Shown: piece by piece, positions 18,101 to 23,627 of the stretch
How positions within the stretch are numbered: the stretch's first letter is position 1
How the letters are laid out: the number at the start of each line of letters is the position of its first letter
Position numbers and translations under genes: made by a program
DNA from: a virus
IMG/VR virus record: IMGVR_UViG_3300027763_000016
Location: 1 to 34,093 of that record
Length of the DNA stretch: 34,093 nt
Reading direction: 5' to 3' (one strand)
Notes under the pieces: generated by a model
What the model was told of the DNA's origin: nothing
What the model saw: only the letters and a program-made list of their open reading frames with translations
Database searches by the model: none

Positions 18101-18743
18101 GGTTAACTCTCCTTAAAAGCTGTGCTACTTGGGCTGGATGCCAGGTCTCATTGCCCCTGGCGGTTTTAATGCCGCGTAACTGCAACTCTGCGGCCACATC
18201 ACGCAAGTTGGAACCAACTTGAGCGACAATACTTTGAAGTGATGGTGCAACTCTGAAAGCATATGCATTAGCTTTGGCTTGGATGGCCTCTATACCGCGC
18301 TTAGAGCCTACTTCTGGTGTTGGACTACCCAAGACAGTACCGCGAACCTTAGCGGCCTGTAGGGCGGCTTTAGTACGCTCAGATATCTTGCGTGCCTCCC
18401 ACTCAGCAAACACAGCGGCCATCTGTAGGAATGTGCGGTCGGCCTCTGGCATATCAACTGCGATGAACTGCACGCCAGACTCCAACAGGCCAGAGATGAA
18501 GTGAACATTACGGGCCAAGCGATCTAACTTAGCAATCACCAGGGTGGCCTTATTCTTTTTTGCCAAGGCTAGAGCGGCGGCTAACTGTGGGCGGTCAGCT
18601 TTACGGCCTGACTCGATCTCTGTAAACTCCGCGATGAGTTCTTTGCCAGCGCAGTACTGTGTTACTGCTGATTGCTGGGACTCAAGGCCAAGGCCCGATT
18701 GGCCCTGACGCTGAGTTGATACGCGATAGTAGGCTACAAACAT
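18087..18743 (-). CDS. Small serine recombinase (resolvase/invertase family)
   Basis: A 218-aa site-specific recombinase. The catalytic N-terminal domain has YYRVST with nucleophile Ser9, a later ESGRKADRPQL, the KLDRLARN arginine motif, and AEWEARKISERTKAALQAAK, the long E helix. The C-terminus (SNLRDVAAELQLRGIKTARGNETWHPAQVAQLLRR) is a recombinase-type helix-turn-helix. The size is that of resolvases and invertases, not of large serine integrases (over 450 aa). It is the only recombinase here that could integrate, resolve dimers or invert DNA. It starts 2 nt after the upstream gene stop. Confidence 0.88.
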   Translation of the reverse strand: MFVAYYRVSTQRQGQSGLGLESQQSAVTQYCAGKELIAEFTEIESGRKADRPQLAAALALAKKNKATLVIAKLDRLARNVHFISGLLESGVQFIAVDMPEADRTFLQMAAVFAEWEARKISERTKAALQAAKVRGTVLGSPTPEVGSKRGIEAIQAKANAYAFRVAPSLQSIVAQVGSNLRDVAAELQLRGIKTARGNETWHPAQVAQLLRRVNHAVI

Positions 18744-18745
18744 AA

Positions 18746-18976
18746 TTAAGCCTCTACTTTCTGTGCGCGTACCATATTACGGGTATCGGTGTACTCAAAG
18801 AAGTAATGCTTTACTTGATTGATTACTTGATTGGCTCTTTTTGTATCGCCAGCCGCAATTAATTCTTGTACATCAGACAACATACCAGCCAAGCGCATAT
18901 TGATGTTGTAGGCTGTGTAGAAGGATGCCTCTAAGGTTTCTACTGGTGTGCCAAGCATTTCTTTTACTGTACTCAT
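18746..18976 (-). CDS. First gene of the leftward operon, 76 aa, unknown
   Basis: I chose the ATG at 18976 because a strong AGGAG lies 8 nt upstream; an in-frame ATG at 19054 would put the start inside the predicted promoter. The product begins MSTVKEMLGTPVETLEASFY and is a helical, soluble protein with no motif I know (DVQELIAAGDTKRANQVINQVKHYFFEYTDTRNM). As the promoter-proximal early gene it could be a regulator or anti-host protein. Confidence 0.7.
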   Translation of the reverse strand: MSTVKEMLGTPVETLEASFYTAYNINMRLAGMLSDVQELIAAGDTKRANQVINQVKHYFFEYTDTRNMVRAQKVEA

Positions 18977-19005
18977 GGTGTTAACTCCTCTATCTGGGTG
19001 GTTAA

Positions 19006-19019
19006 AAGCGATATCGCTT
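19006..19019. promoter_or_regulatory. Palindromic operator, copy 1 (AAGCGATATCGCTT)
   Basis: A perfect 14-bp palindrome between the predicted leftward -10 box and the first gene of the leftward operon. Read on the minus strand it begins exactly 7 nt after the -10 hexamer. The same 14-mer occurs only once more, at 23396-23409, with the same spacing from a rightward -10 box. The geometry fits a repressor or activator site overlapping the transcription start. Confidence 0.7.
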
Positions 19020-19026
19020 AGGTATG

Positions 19027-19054
19027 ACTTTACCACACTCAAAGTACTCGTCAA
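19027..19054 (-). promoter_or_regulatory. Leftward early promoter (sigma70-like)
   Basis: On the minus strand, TTGACG (5 of 6 to consensus, bases 19049-19054), a 16-bp spacer, then TAAAGT (4 of 6, bases 19027-19032). It points at the operon of unknown 76-aa gene, recombinase, small genes, exonuclease and RecT. The operator palindrome starts 7 nt downstream of the -10. Confidence 0.6.
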
Positions 19055-19084
19055 GGACTAAATGTAGTTTTACAACAGTTATTT

Positions 19085-19103
19085 ACTAGGTGTTTTCCCT
19101 AGT
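19085..19103. promoter_or_regulatory. Inverted repeat ACTAGG-N7-CCTAGT next to the rightward promoter
   Basis: A perfect 6-bp inverted repeat with a 7-bp spacer ends 2 nt before the predicted rightward -35 box. It could be an operator for the rightward promoter, possibly read by the ribbon-helix-helix protein encoded just downstream. It could also be a short hairpin, but no U-tract follows. Confidence 0.4.
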
Positions 19104-19105
19104 TA

Positions 19106-19134
19106 TTGCGCTACTGGTAGTCATCCTGTATGCT
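19106..19134 (+). promoter_or_regulatory. Rightward early promoter (candidate)
   Basis: TTGCGC (3 of 6), a 17-bp spacer and TATGCT (4 of 6). The expected start near 19141 falls at the first bases of the foldable leader that precedes the first rightward early gene. The -35 is weak, which would fit activator dependence. Confidence 0.4.
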
Positions 19135-19143
19135 CACAGATAT

Positions 19144-19210
19144 CGGATAGTACTGACACTATTCAGCACGAGATAACGAGGTTATAAGTCTAAAAAGACT
19201 GTGCTATCCG
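19144..19210 (+). promoter_or_regulatory. Branched, strongly foldable RNA leader
   Basis: A nested set of perfect stems read by eye. The outer stem is CGGA (19144-19147) with TCCG (19207-19210). Hairpin TAGT/ACTA is at 19148-19151 and 19158-19161. Stem AGCAC (19165-19169) with GTGCT (19201-19205) encloses two hairpins, ATAAC-GAG-GTTAT (19173-19185) and AGTCT-AAAA-AGACT (19187-19200). An alternative 7-bp pairing, CGGATAG with CTATCCG, competes with the first hairpin. It lies between the predicted transcription start and the first gene, with the ribosome binding site 11 nt beyond it. It may be a regulatory leader, a small RNA or a DNA cruciform. It is not a tRNA: there is no 7-base anticodon loop or T-arm. 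Confidence 0.55.
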
Positions 19211-19231
19211 GTCCCACAAACAGGAGAAAAG

Positions 19232-19405
19232 ATGTCAGAACTAAAACCATTCCTAGTGCGATTGCGCCCAGATGTTAGAACATTGTTAGAGCAGACGGCC
19301 CAGGAGCGAAAGAAACCCATAGCCAGCATTATTAATGAAGAGTTAAGAGCATCTCTTGGTAAGCAAGGAGATCTAGGCCAGCGTCTAACGCAGATGCTTG
19401 CGTGA
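19232..19405 (+). CDS. Ribbon-helix-helix DNA-binding protein, 57 aa
   Basis: A 57-codon gene with a CAGGAGAAAAG ribosome binding site, overlapping rusA by 4 nt (GTGA). The product, starting MSELKPFLVRLRPDVRTLLE, has an Arc/CopG layout: a beta strand FLVRLR (7-12), helix A to about residue 26, then KPIASIINEELRASL as helix B, and a short basic or polar tail. Such proteins dimerise and insert the strand pair into the major groove at palindromes. As the first gene after the divergent control region it is the best candidate for the factor that reads the local inverted repeats. Confidence 0.7.
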   Translation: MSELKPFLVRLRPDVRTLLEQTAQERKKPIASIINEELRASLGKQGDLGQRLTQMLA

Positions 19406-19761
19406 TAATCCTTAACCTACCATTTCCACCGAGCGTCAACACCTATTACAGGCGTGGCGCTCATGCCACCTACATGAGTAAGCAAGGGCGCGAATATAAG
19501 AAGGCCGTAGCTAATTACATCTCCGAGTCAAACACTCCCAAACTGGGATCTGCCAGGCTTTATTTGGAAGTTGTTTTGTGGCCCAAGGATAAGCGCAAAT
19601 ACGATATAGATAACCGCGTCAAGGCCTTACTGGATAGCCTCCAGGACGCTGGCGTATTCGATGACGATGAACAGATAGATCAGATCAATGTCTATCGCGG
19701 CAATGGAATATTTAAGGGTGGCCAGGCAAGAGTAATGATTGAGACATTGGAGACCGAATAA
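19402..19761 (+). CDS. rusA: RusA-family Holliday junction resolvase
   Basis: A 119-aa endonuclease that cuts four-way junctions symmetrically, here probably to clear branched recombination intermediates before packaging. Family marks are the N-terminal LPFPPSVNTYYRR, K-Y-D68-I-D70-N with the catalytic aspartates, and LLDSLQDAGVFDDDEQI with the third acidic site at residues 87-89. The length is normal for RusA (about 120 aa). The GTG start overlaps the RHH gene stop by 4 nt. Confidence 0.93.
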   Translation: MIILNLPFPPSVNTYYRRGAHATYMSKQGREYKKAVANYISESNTPKLGSARLYLEVVLWPKDKRKYDIDNRVKALLDSLQDAGVFDDDEQIDQINVYRGNGIFKGGQARVMIETLETE

Positions 19762-19782
19762 TGAAATATATTGAGAGGAATT

Positions 19783-20586
19783 ATGAATGAGTTGGCTTTA
19801 TTCTCAGGCGCTGGTGGAGGAATACTTGGGGGCAAACTGCTTGGATGGAGAACAGTCTGTGCCGTTGAGTGGGAATTATACCCAGCAAGCGTATTGTGCG
19901 CCAGACAAAATGACAAAATTCTCCCGACTTTCCCGATTTGGGATGATGTTCAAACCTTTGCCGGAACAAGCTGGCGAGGAATTGTTGATGTCGTATCAGG
20001 CGGCTTTCCATGCCAAGACATCTCAGCCGCTGGAAAAGGAACAGGAATTACCGGAACCCGAAGTTCAATGTGGAAACACATGGCAAGGATTATTGGCGAA
20101 GTACAACCCAAATTTGTCTTTGTGGAAAACTCCTCAATGCTTACTAGAAGAGGACTTGGAACAGTCATTGGAGACCTGGCCAGCATGGGGTATGACGCGG
20201 AATGGGGAGTCATATCAGCGGCAGATGTTGGAGCCAAACACTTGCGAAAGAGAATATGGATTGTTGCCGGACAATGTGACTTTCTTTCACACTCCAACAA
20301 CGGGATCAAGCGGTGGGAGCAACAGTCGCAAGGCGATGGCCAAAAGGAATGTAACCTGGCCAACTCCAACAACGGGAACCGGAGGGGGGAGCGCCGGAGG
20401 ATCGGGAGCGAGGAAAATAGCCAAAGCAAATGGAACCTATGTCCCATCTTCAATCAACCCGAACCTTTACGAGTGGTTGATGGGTTGGCCGCAAGAGTGG
20501 ACAGACTTAAAGCCGTTGGAAATGGACAAGTTCCACAAGTGGCGGCTCTTGCATGGCGAGTTCTTAGTGAAAGATTAAAGACATGA
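19783..20586 (+). CDS. C5-cytosine DNA methyltransferase
   Basis: A 267-aa enzyme that adds a methyl group from SAM to C5 of cytosine in a short target site, probably masking phage DNA from host restriction. In order: motif I FSGAGGG (7-13), motif IV GGFPC77Q with the catalytic cysteine, motif VI E115-N-S, motif VIII-like HLRKR (153-157), a variable Asn/Gln/Arg-rich target-recognition region (170-230), then the C-terminal RLKAVGNGQVP. I chose the ATG at 19783, with GAGAGGAATT just upstream, over a TTG at 19771. The last bases overlap the zinc-ribbon gene (ATGA). A second long frame occupies the same DNA. Confidence 0.92.
   Translation: MNELALFSGAGGGILGGKLLGWRTVCAVEWELYPASVLCARQNDKILPTFPIWDDVQTFAGTSWRGIVDVVSGGFPCQDISAAGKGTGITGTRSSMWKHMARIIGEVQPKFVFVENSSMLTRRGLGTVIGDLASMGYDAEWGVISAADVGAKHLRKRIWIVAGQCDFLSHSNNGIKRWEQQSQGDGQKECNLANSNNGNRRGERRRIGSEENSQSKWNLCPIFNQPEPLRVVDGLAARVDRLKAVGNGQVPQVAALAWRVLSERLKT
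19787..20578 (+). CDS. Overprinted frame inside the methyltransferase gene, 263 aa
   Basis: An ATG 4 nt after the methyltransferase ATG opens a second frame that runs stop-free to 8 nt before the methyltransferase stop. The product is Trp-rich and begins MSWLYSQALVEEYLGANCLD. It contains LSRFGMMFKPL, SLETWPAWGMTRNGE, two Pro-Thr repeats (HTPTTGSSGG and WPTPTTGTGGG) and ends with WLMGWPQEWTDLKPLEMDKF. From memory, phage genomes contain many hypothetical proteins with this start, the WPTPT repeats and this end. The same ribosome binding site could serve both ATGs. A chance frame shadowing a conserved gene remains possible. Confidence 0.5.
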   Translation: MSWLYSQALVEEYLGANCLDGEQSVPLSGNYTQQAYCAPDKMTKFSRLSRFGMMFKPLPEQAGEELLMSYQAAFHAKTSQPLEKEQELPEPEVQCGNTWQGLLAKYNPNLSLWKTPQCLLEEDLEQSLETWPAWGMTRNGESYQRQMLEPNTCEREYGLLPDNVTFFHTPTTGSSGGSNSRKAMAKRNVTWPTPTTGTGGGSAGGSGARKIAKANGTYVPSSINPNLYEWLMGWPQEWTDLKPLEMDKFHKWRLLHGEFLVKD

Positions 20587-20777
20587 GCCACGAGAATGAT
20601 TTATATACCAAGGCCGTACAGGCCGACAGTTCAATTACCGGCAAGCGCTGGTGTAGCAACTGCCAGATGGGCAAAGACTTTAGAAATGGTGCATGGATAA
20701 TAAGCGCAAACAAAAGACAAAAGCGGTGGATGTGCAAGGATTGCTGGGATCGGAAACAAGCCAGGGAAAAGAAGTAG
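20583..20777 (+). CDS. Zinc-ribbon mini-protein, 64 aa
   Basis: A basic protein with C-x2-C (WCSNCQ, about residues 24-27) and C-x2-C (MCKDCW, about 50-53) pairs 22 residues apart, a treble-clef or zinc-ribbon layout. The tail RKQAREKK is strongly basic. The start overlaps the methyltransferase stop as ATGA. It probably binds nucleic acid; the role is unknown. Confidence 0.8.
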   Translation: MSHENDLYTKAVQADSSITGKRWCSNCQMGKDFRNGAWIISANKRQKRWMCKDCWDRKQAREKK

Positions 20778-21040
20778 ATGAGGACAGGCTCAGATGTTTC
20801 GCTTGTAATCAAGTTCACCCAGGAGGGCGGCTACTTCGTCTGCCTAATGGCCAGACAGTCGGAAACTACTCGGAAGAATTCCGCTTGTATGCTGAGGCTA
20901 AGTCAATACTCAAAAGATTTAGAACTAGAAAGACCAGACAACTGTACCTCGCGAGGGTGGCAGAACTGCGTGGCCATGCTGGCTATGACGCGCTCCGCAA
21001 TGCCATGTTAGAGATATACAACCGAGAGAATAAGCAATGA
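20693..21040 (+). CDS. Phage protein with N-terminal Cys pair and helical C-terminus, up to 115 aa
   Basis: The frame contains RLRCFACNQVHPGGRLLRLPNGQ (a zinc-knuckle-like C-x2-C and H) followed by YSEEFRLYAEAKSILKRF and RKTRQLYLARVAELRGHAGYDALRNAMLEIY, which resembles a small phage family of unknown function. The start is uncertain. The first ATG (20693) overlaps the upstream gene by 85 nt; GTG at 20726 or 20732 or a TTG at 20741 would shorten the overlap. The 3' end overlaps the next gene (ATGA). Confidence 0.65.
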   Translation: MDNKRKQKTKAVDVQGLLGSETSQGKEVDEDRLRCFACNQVHPGGRLLRLPNGQTVGNYSEEFRLYAEAKSILKRFRTRKTRQLYLARVAELRGHAGYDALRNAMLEIYNRENKQ

Positions 21041-21204
21041 TTTGTATCAATGAAGAGTGCGACAGCCAAGACATCAAGGTGGCCGAGACCAGGCACCATG
21101 AGTTCAACAACTGGGTCTGTAGACGCAGAGTCTGTAAGGATTGCGGATACTCTTGGTGGAGCAATGAGATACCGCATTTTCAGTTGCCACCGAGCCTGGT
21201 ATGA
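21037..21204 (+). CDS. NrdR-like zinc-ribbon mini-protein, 55 aa
   Basis: A short gene bounded by ATGA overlaps on both sides. The product begins MICINEECDSQDIKVAETRH and continues VCRRRVCKDCGYSWW: C-x4-C and C-x2-C with arginines between, very like the N-terminal zinc ribbon of the NrdR transcription repressor, but without its ATP-cone. It may act as a small DNA- or RNA-binding regulator. Confidence 0.75.
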   Translation: MICINEECDSQDIKVAETRHHEFNNWVCRRRVCKDCGYSWWSNEIPHFQLPPSLV

Positions 21205-21440
21205 ACCCTATTTACTTTTCTACCATTATGCGTATAGACTACGAGGACGGGGCCATAACCCAGCCCTTGAGAATGGAGCATTGCCAGACTCAGATAAACG
21301 CAGTCGAATCGTGGGGAAAGTTCATGCTACCAAGCATCGAGTCCAGTTCCGCGGAGGTGAATAACCCAGACAAGGCGATAAACGATAGATGCTCTCTGAA
21401 AAGAGATATCCCGTACATATATACGGGTGAGGTTCTATGA
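21201..21440 (+). CDS. Hypothetical protein, 79 aa
   Basis: It starts and ends in 4-nt ATGA overlaps, which supports this frame over the longer competing frame at 21050-21364. The product begins MNPIYFSTIMRIDYEDGAIT, is soluble and mixed in charge, and ends PYIYTGEVL. No motif or family recognised. It belongs to the early rightward operon upstream of the replication-type protein. Confidence 0.6.
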   Translation: MNPIYFSTIMRIDYEDGAITQPLRMEHCQTQINAVESWGKFMLPSIESSSAEVNNPDKAINDRCSLKRDIPYIYTGEVL

Positions 21441-22213
21441 AGGTTTTAACCGGGGATAAACCAAACTTCCAAATCCCTAAGCAACCCAAAGTCAAGATAA
21501 AGCCAGCGCCACCAGATCAGCGGCAGATAGCGGTAATGCCAATCAAAGCGTTGACAGATAAAAGATTGAATGGTGGATGCGTCAGAGTTCTAGCATTGAT
21601 ATGCAGTTATGCAAACAGGGCTGGAATCACTTGGGTCGGGCAAGCGAGGCTGGCACAAGACCTACAAACCAACAAGCAGTACATATCGCGAATGATGGGA
21701 ATACTGCGAAATGCTGGCTACATCGAGACGCTGACCAAGGGCGCTAAGAATAGCCACACCGCCACTACAAGAGTTATATATAACAAGTCTATCAATCACT
21801 TAGATGCGATAGCTTTAGTTAATGAAGAGTCTAGAAGTCCACAGATGATTAAACAAGAGGAGAAGTACATGGAAAAGATGCTCAGCAAGGGGTCTAAACG
21901 GGCGCGTAAGACGATTAAATTACCAGTTAAGGCTGAGGCACTAGCGGTGATAGAAAAGGCCAAGGTTGCGGTTGTAGTGGATCATAACAATGTCGAGGGC
22001 ATAGTCCAATCGATATATAGAAGTGTGTTTTTTAAAGATAAATTAATAAATGATTTGGATTTGAAAGGATTTGAAATAATAGCAATGTGTCAAATTCGGG
22101 AGCAGATGCTCAGTCGAGACCTAGAATTGTGGTTGAGCGCGAGGCCAGGCGAACCCGACAGCATCGTTGACTTTGCCAGGGCGCTGATGGATGAGAACTG
22201 CTCTGGTTGCTAG
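21437..22213 (+). CDS. Winged-helix replication-initiator-like protein, 258 aa
   Basis: The N-terminal 40 residues are basic and Pro/Lys-rich. Residues about 34-100 form a winged helix: MPIKALTDKRLNGGCVRVLALICSYAN, then ARLAQDLQTNKQYISRMMGILRNAGYIE, the pattern of phage replication proteins of the lambda O or plasmid Rep kind. The middle is Lys-rich; the C-terminal 60 residues are an acidic helical domain that could recruit the host helicase loader. No helicase, primase or polymerase gene is present, which makes an initiator role more likely. The function is inferred. Confidence 0.6.
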   Translation: MKVLTGDKPNFQIPKQPKVKIKPAPPDQRQIAVMPIKALTDKRLNGGCVRVLALICSYANRAGITWVGQARLAQDLQTNKQYISRMMGILRNAGYIETLTKGAKNSHTATTRVIYNKSINHLDAIALVNEESRSPQMIKQEEKYMEKMLSKGSKRARKTIKLPVKAEALAVIEKAKVAVVVDHNNVEGIVQSIYRSVFFKDKLINDLDLKGFEIIAMCQIREQMLSRDLELWLSARPGEPDSIVDFARALMDENCSGC

Positions 22214-22432
22214 GCAATGTAGGTAGATAGGGGCTTGTAACAAACCCAAATGGTCGTATGGAATTGCAACGGGGGTATAGGGGTGGTGTATTACGCACAA
22301 AGCAAGGTGGTCTCGCACATAGCGCCAGAGGTCGATTACAGCAAGGCGGCATACCCTCCCCCCCTGTCTCCCACTATGGTGGGGGTGTCCCACTCAATTT
22401 TTCCCAGGTATTTTCAAAAAAGGAGTCTTAAC
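22214..22432 (+). other. Non-coding gap with G and C tracts, candidate origin or terminator
   Basis: This 219-base stretch lies between the replication-type gene and the next ribosome binding site. It is unlike its surroundings: G-runs on the left (GGGGG near 22272 and GGGG near 22280), a run of seven C at 22358-22364, and a hairpin CTCCCAC-TATG-GTGGGGG at 22368-22385. A T5 tract begins 12 nt after the stem, too far for a classic terminator. The location just after the initiator-like gene would suit an origin. An open frame through it is probably chance. Confidence 0.4.
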
Positions 22433-22603
22433 ATGGATGACCAAGCAAAGTTGCAAAGAGAACTGCATAGCGCCGTACTAACTATGCTTAGACAAGGGTT
22501 TACCCTACAATCCGTAATTCATGCGCTAATCGTGGAGTCAGAAAAGTTATCTGACTGTGCGGCAGTAGTACAAGCAGTTAACGAATTTAACCACCAACCA
22601 TAG
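22433..22603 (+). CDS. Small helical protein, 56 aa
   Basis: The ATG at 22433 has an excellent AAGGAGTC ribosome binding site 6 nt upstream, so I prefer it to the GTG at 22250 that would extend the frame into non-coding DNA. The product begins MDDQAKLQRELHSAVLTMLR and is fully helical with a hydrophobic face; no motif is visible. It lies 13 nt before the SSB-like gene. Confidence 0.65.
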   Translation: MDDQAKLQRELHSAVLTMLRQGFTLQSVIHALIVESEKLSDCAAVVQAVNEFNHQP

Positions 22604-22616
22604 ATAGGTATAAACA

Positions 22617-22916
22617 ATGGCATACGATAAGCCTTTTGAGATTAAGCCAGGCAACTTTCAGTTATTTAAAAACACAAAGAAAGTAGATCAAAAACACGCA
22701 GACTGGACAGGCACTATCAAGCTACCGGATGGGCGCGAGTACTGGTTCAATATGTATAACAAGGAAGGCGCTAAGGGAGCCTATTTTTCTGGATATATTG
22801 GGAAAGAGAAACAGCAGTTAAATGCTCCGGCATCGTTTAATAGCTTTGCGCCATCAGTCATTGGTAGGCCAGAGAACTACGCAGAGGTAGCGCCGTTAGA
22901 TGATGTGCCGTTCTAA
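22617..22916 (+). CDS. Candidate single-stranded-DNA-binding protein, 99 aa
   Basis: The middle (DWTGTIKLPDGREYWFNMYN) looks like a small OB-type beta barrel with aromatic residues. The C-terminus ends in an acidic tip, APLDDVPF, matching the D-D-x-P-F tail with which SSB proteins dock their partners. The length is short for an SSB. It would protect strands exposed during RecT/exonuclease recombination. The stop overlaps the terminase small subunit start (TAATG). The fold is inferred from pattern only. Confidence 0.55.
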   Translation: MAYDKPFEIKPGNFQLFKNTKKVDQKHADWTGTIKLPDGREYWFNMYNKEGAKGAYFSGYIGKEKQQLNAPASFNSFAPSVIGRPENYAEVAPLDDVPF

Positions 22917-23344
22917 TGGCCACAACTAGGCCAAAGGCTAAGGTAGCAAGTCAGATTCCATCCCTACAAAATTGGGGTGGGATCCGATCGATACAAAAGA
23001 GGCTAGAGAGGTCAGCCACCATAACAGAGAATCGTGAGGCGGTGGCCTACTCTTTGCTCTGTATGGCCAACACGAAGATTACAGACATCATGGAGTGGGA
23101 CGATGAGGGCAAAGTTAAGGTTAAGGCTAGTAAAGATATTCCTGACCATGCCTTGCAAGCCATCAAAAGTCTTAAAGTTAATAAGGATGGTAATTTAGAG
23201 TTGGAGTTATACGACAAGGTTGGCGTACTGCGTCTGTTGGCCAAGGCATCAGGTCTCCTGGATAACCCAGAAGAGTCAGATAAGCCATCAGTTATTGGCA
23301 TCAACATCAGGCCACCAGATGTGCAAGATGTGGAAGTTGATTAA
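22916..23344 (+). CDS. Terminase small subunit, short form
   Basis: A 142-aa protein that would recognise the packaging start and load the large subunit. The C-terminal 100 residues match the family pattern: REAVAYSLLCMANTKITDIMEWDDEG, then DIPDHALQAIKSLKVNKDGNLELELYDKVGVLRLLAKASGLL. The usual N-terminal helix-turn-helix of this family is not evident; only about 25 basic residues precede the core. It lies 2.8 kb upstream of the large subunit and is separated from it by two small-gene modules, which is unusual. Confidence 0.75.
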   Translation: MATTRPKAKVASQIPSLQNWGGIRSIQKRLERSATITENREAVAYSLLCMANTKITDIMEWDDEGKVKVKASKDIPDHALQAIKSLKVNKDGNLELELYDKVGVLRLLAKASGLLDNPEESDKPSVIGINIRPPDVQDVEVD

Positions 23345-23360
23345 AAAACAACAATAGCTA

Positions 23361-23388
23361 TTGCTTTTTATTTTGTAGTCATTAATAT
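23361..23388 (+). promoter_or_regulatory. Rightward promoter before the second small-gene module
   Basis: TTGCTT (3 of 6), a 16-bp spacer and TAATAT (4 of 6), followed 7 nt later by the operator palindrome. The same arrangement is seen at the leftward promoter near 19.0 kb. A CAATAGCTATTG palindrome (23352-23363) abuts the -35 box. Confidence 0.45.
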
Positions 23389-23394
23389 CTGGGT

Positions 23395-23410
23395 TAAGCG
23401 ATATCGCTTA
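23395..23410. promoter_or_regulatory. Palindromic operator, copy 2 (16-bp TAAGCGATATCGCTTA)
   Basis: A perfect 16-bp palindrome whose inner 14 bp equal the copy at 19006-19019. It begins (inner part) exactly 7 nt after the predicted -10 and ends 16 nt before the GTG start of the first gene, so a bound protein would cover the transcription start. Confidence 0.7.
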
Positions 23411-23426
23411 CAACTTGGAGAATAAT

Positions 23427-23627
23427 GTGACTACATTTACCACCGATGACCTCAAAAAAGTCCAGCAGATGCCGACAGTTATCATTGATTCTGGGGCCAG
23501 CTATGAAGAGCCTATTCCGTTTGCTGGCATAGTAGAGATAAGCCCAGATTGGGAAGAGGAAGATATCTTGCTTGATGACATTACCAACCCAAGAACAAAT
23601 CATATCGGCGAAAGATGGAGCGAGTGA
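23427..23627 (+). CDS. Acidic hypothetical protein, 66 aa
   Basis: I chose GTG at 23427 because GGAG lies 6 nt upstream; a TTG at 23415 is the only longer option and would be part of the ribosome binding site. The product is very acidic (DWEEEDILLDDI) with a neutral N-terminus (TTFTTDDLKKVQQMPTVIID). An acidic DNA mimic is one possibility, but no motif is visible. Confidence 0.6.
   Translation: MTTFTTDDLKKVQQMPTVIIDSGASYEEPIPFAGIVEISPDWEEEDILLDDITNPRTNHIGERWSE

Noticed and set aside
18977-19054. 26-residue N-terminal extension of the 76-aa leftward gene
   Set aside because: It would start within the predicted promoter and translate through the operator; the ATG at 18976 has the good ribosome binding site.
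19144-19210. tRNA gene
   Set aside because: A 7-bp terminal pairing exists, but there is no 7-base anticodon loop, no T-arm motif and the inner hairpins have 3- and 4-base loops.
19950-20453. 167-aa antisense frame over the methyltransferase gene
   Set aside because: No start context or protein-like motifs; probably a by-product of codon use in the two sense frames. Kept as a caution for the overprinting claim.
20778-21011. 77-aa frame starting right after the first zinc-ribbon gene
   Set aside because: It competes with the 20693-21040 frame, whose C-terminus looks like a phage family and whose stop overlaps the next start.
22250-22432. N-terminal extension of the 56-aa gene at 22433
   Set aside because: A strong ribosome binding site precedes the ATG at 22433, and the extension crosses G/C tracts with no protein-like pattern.
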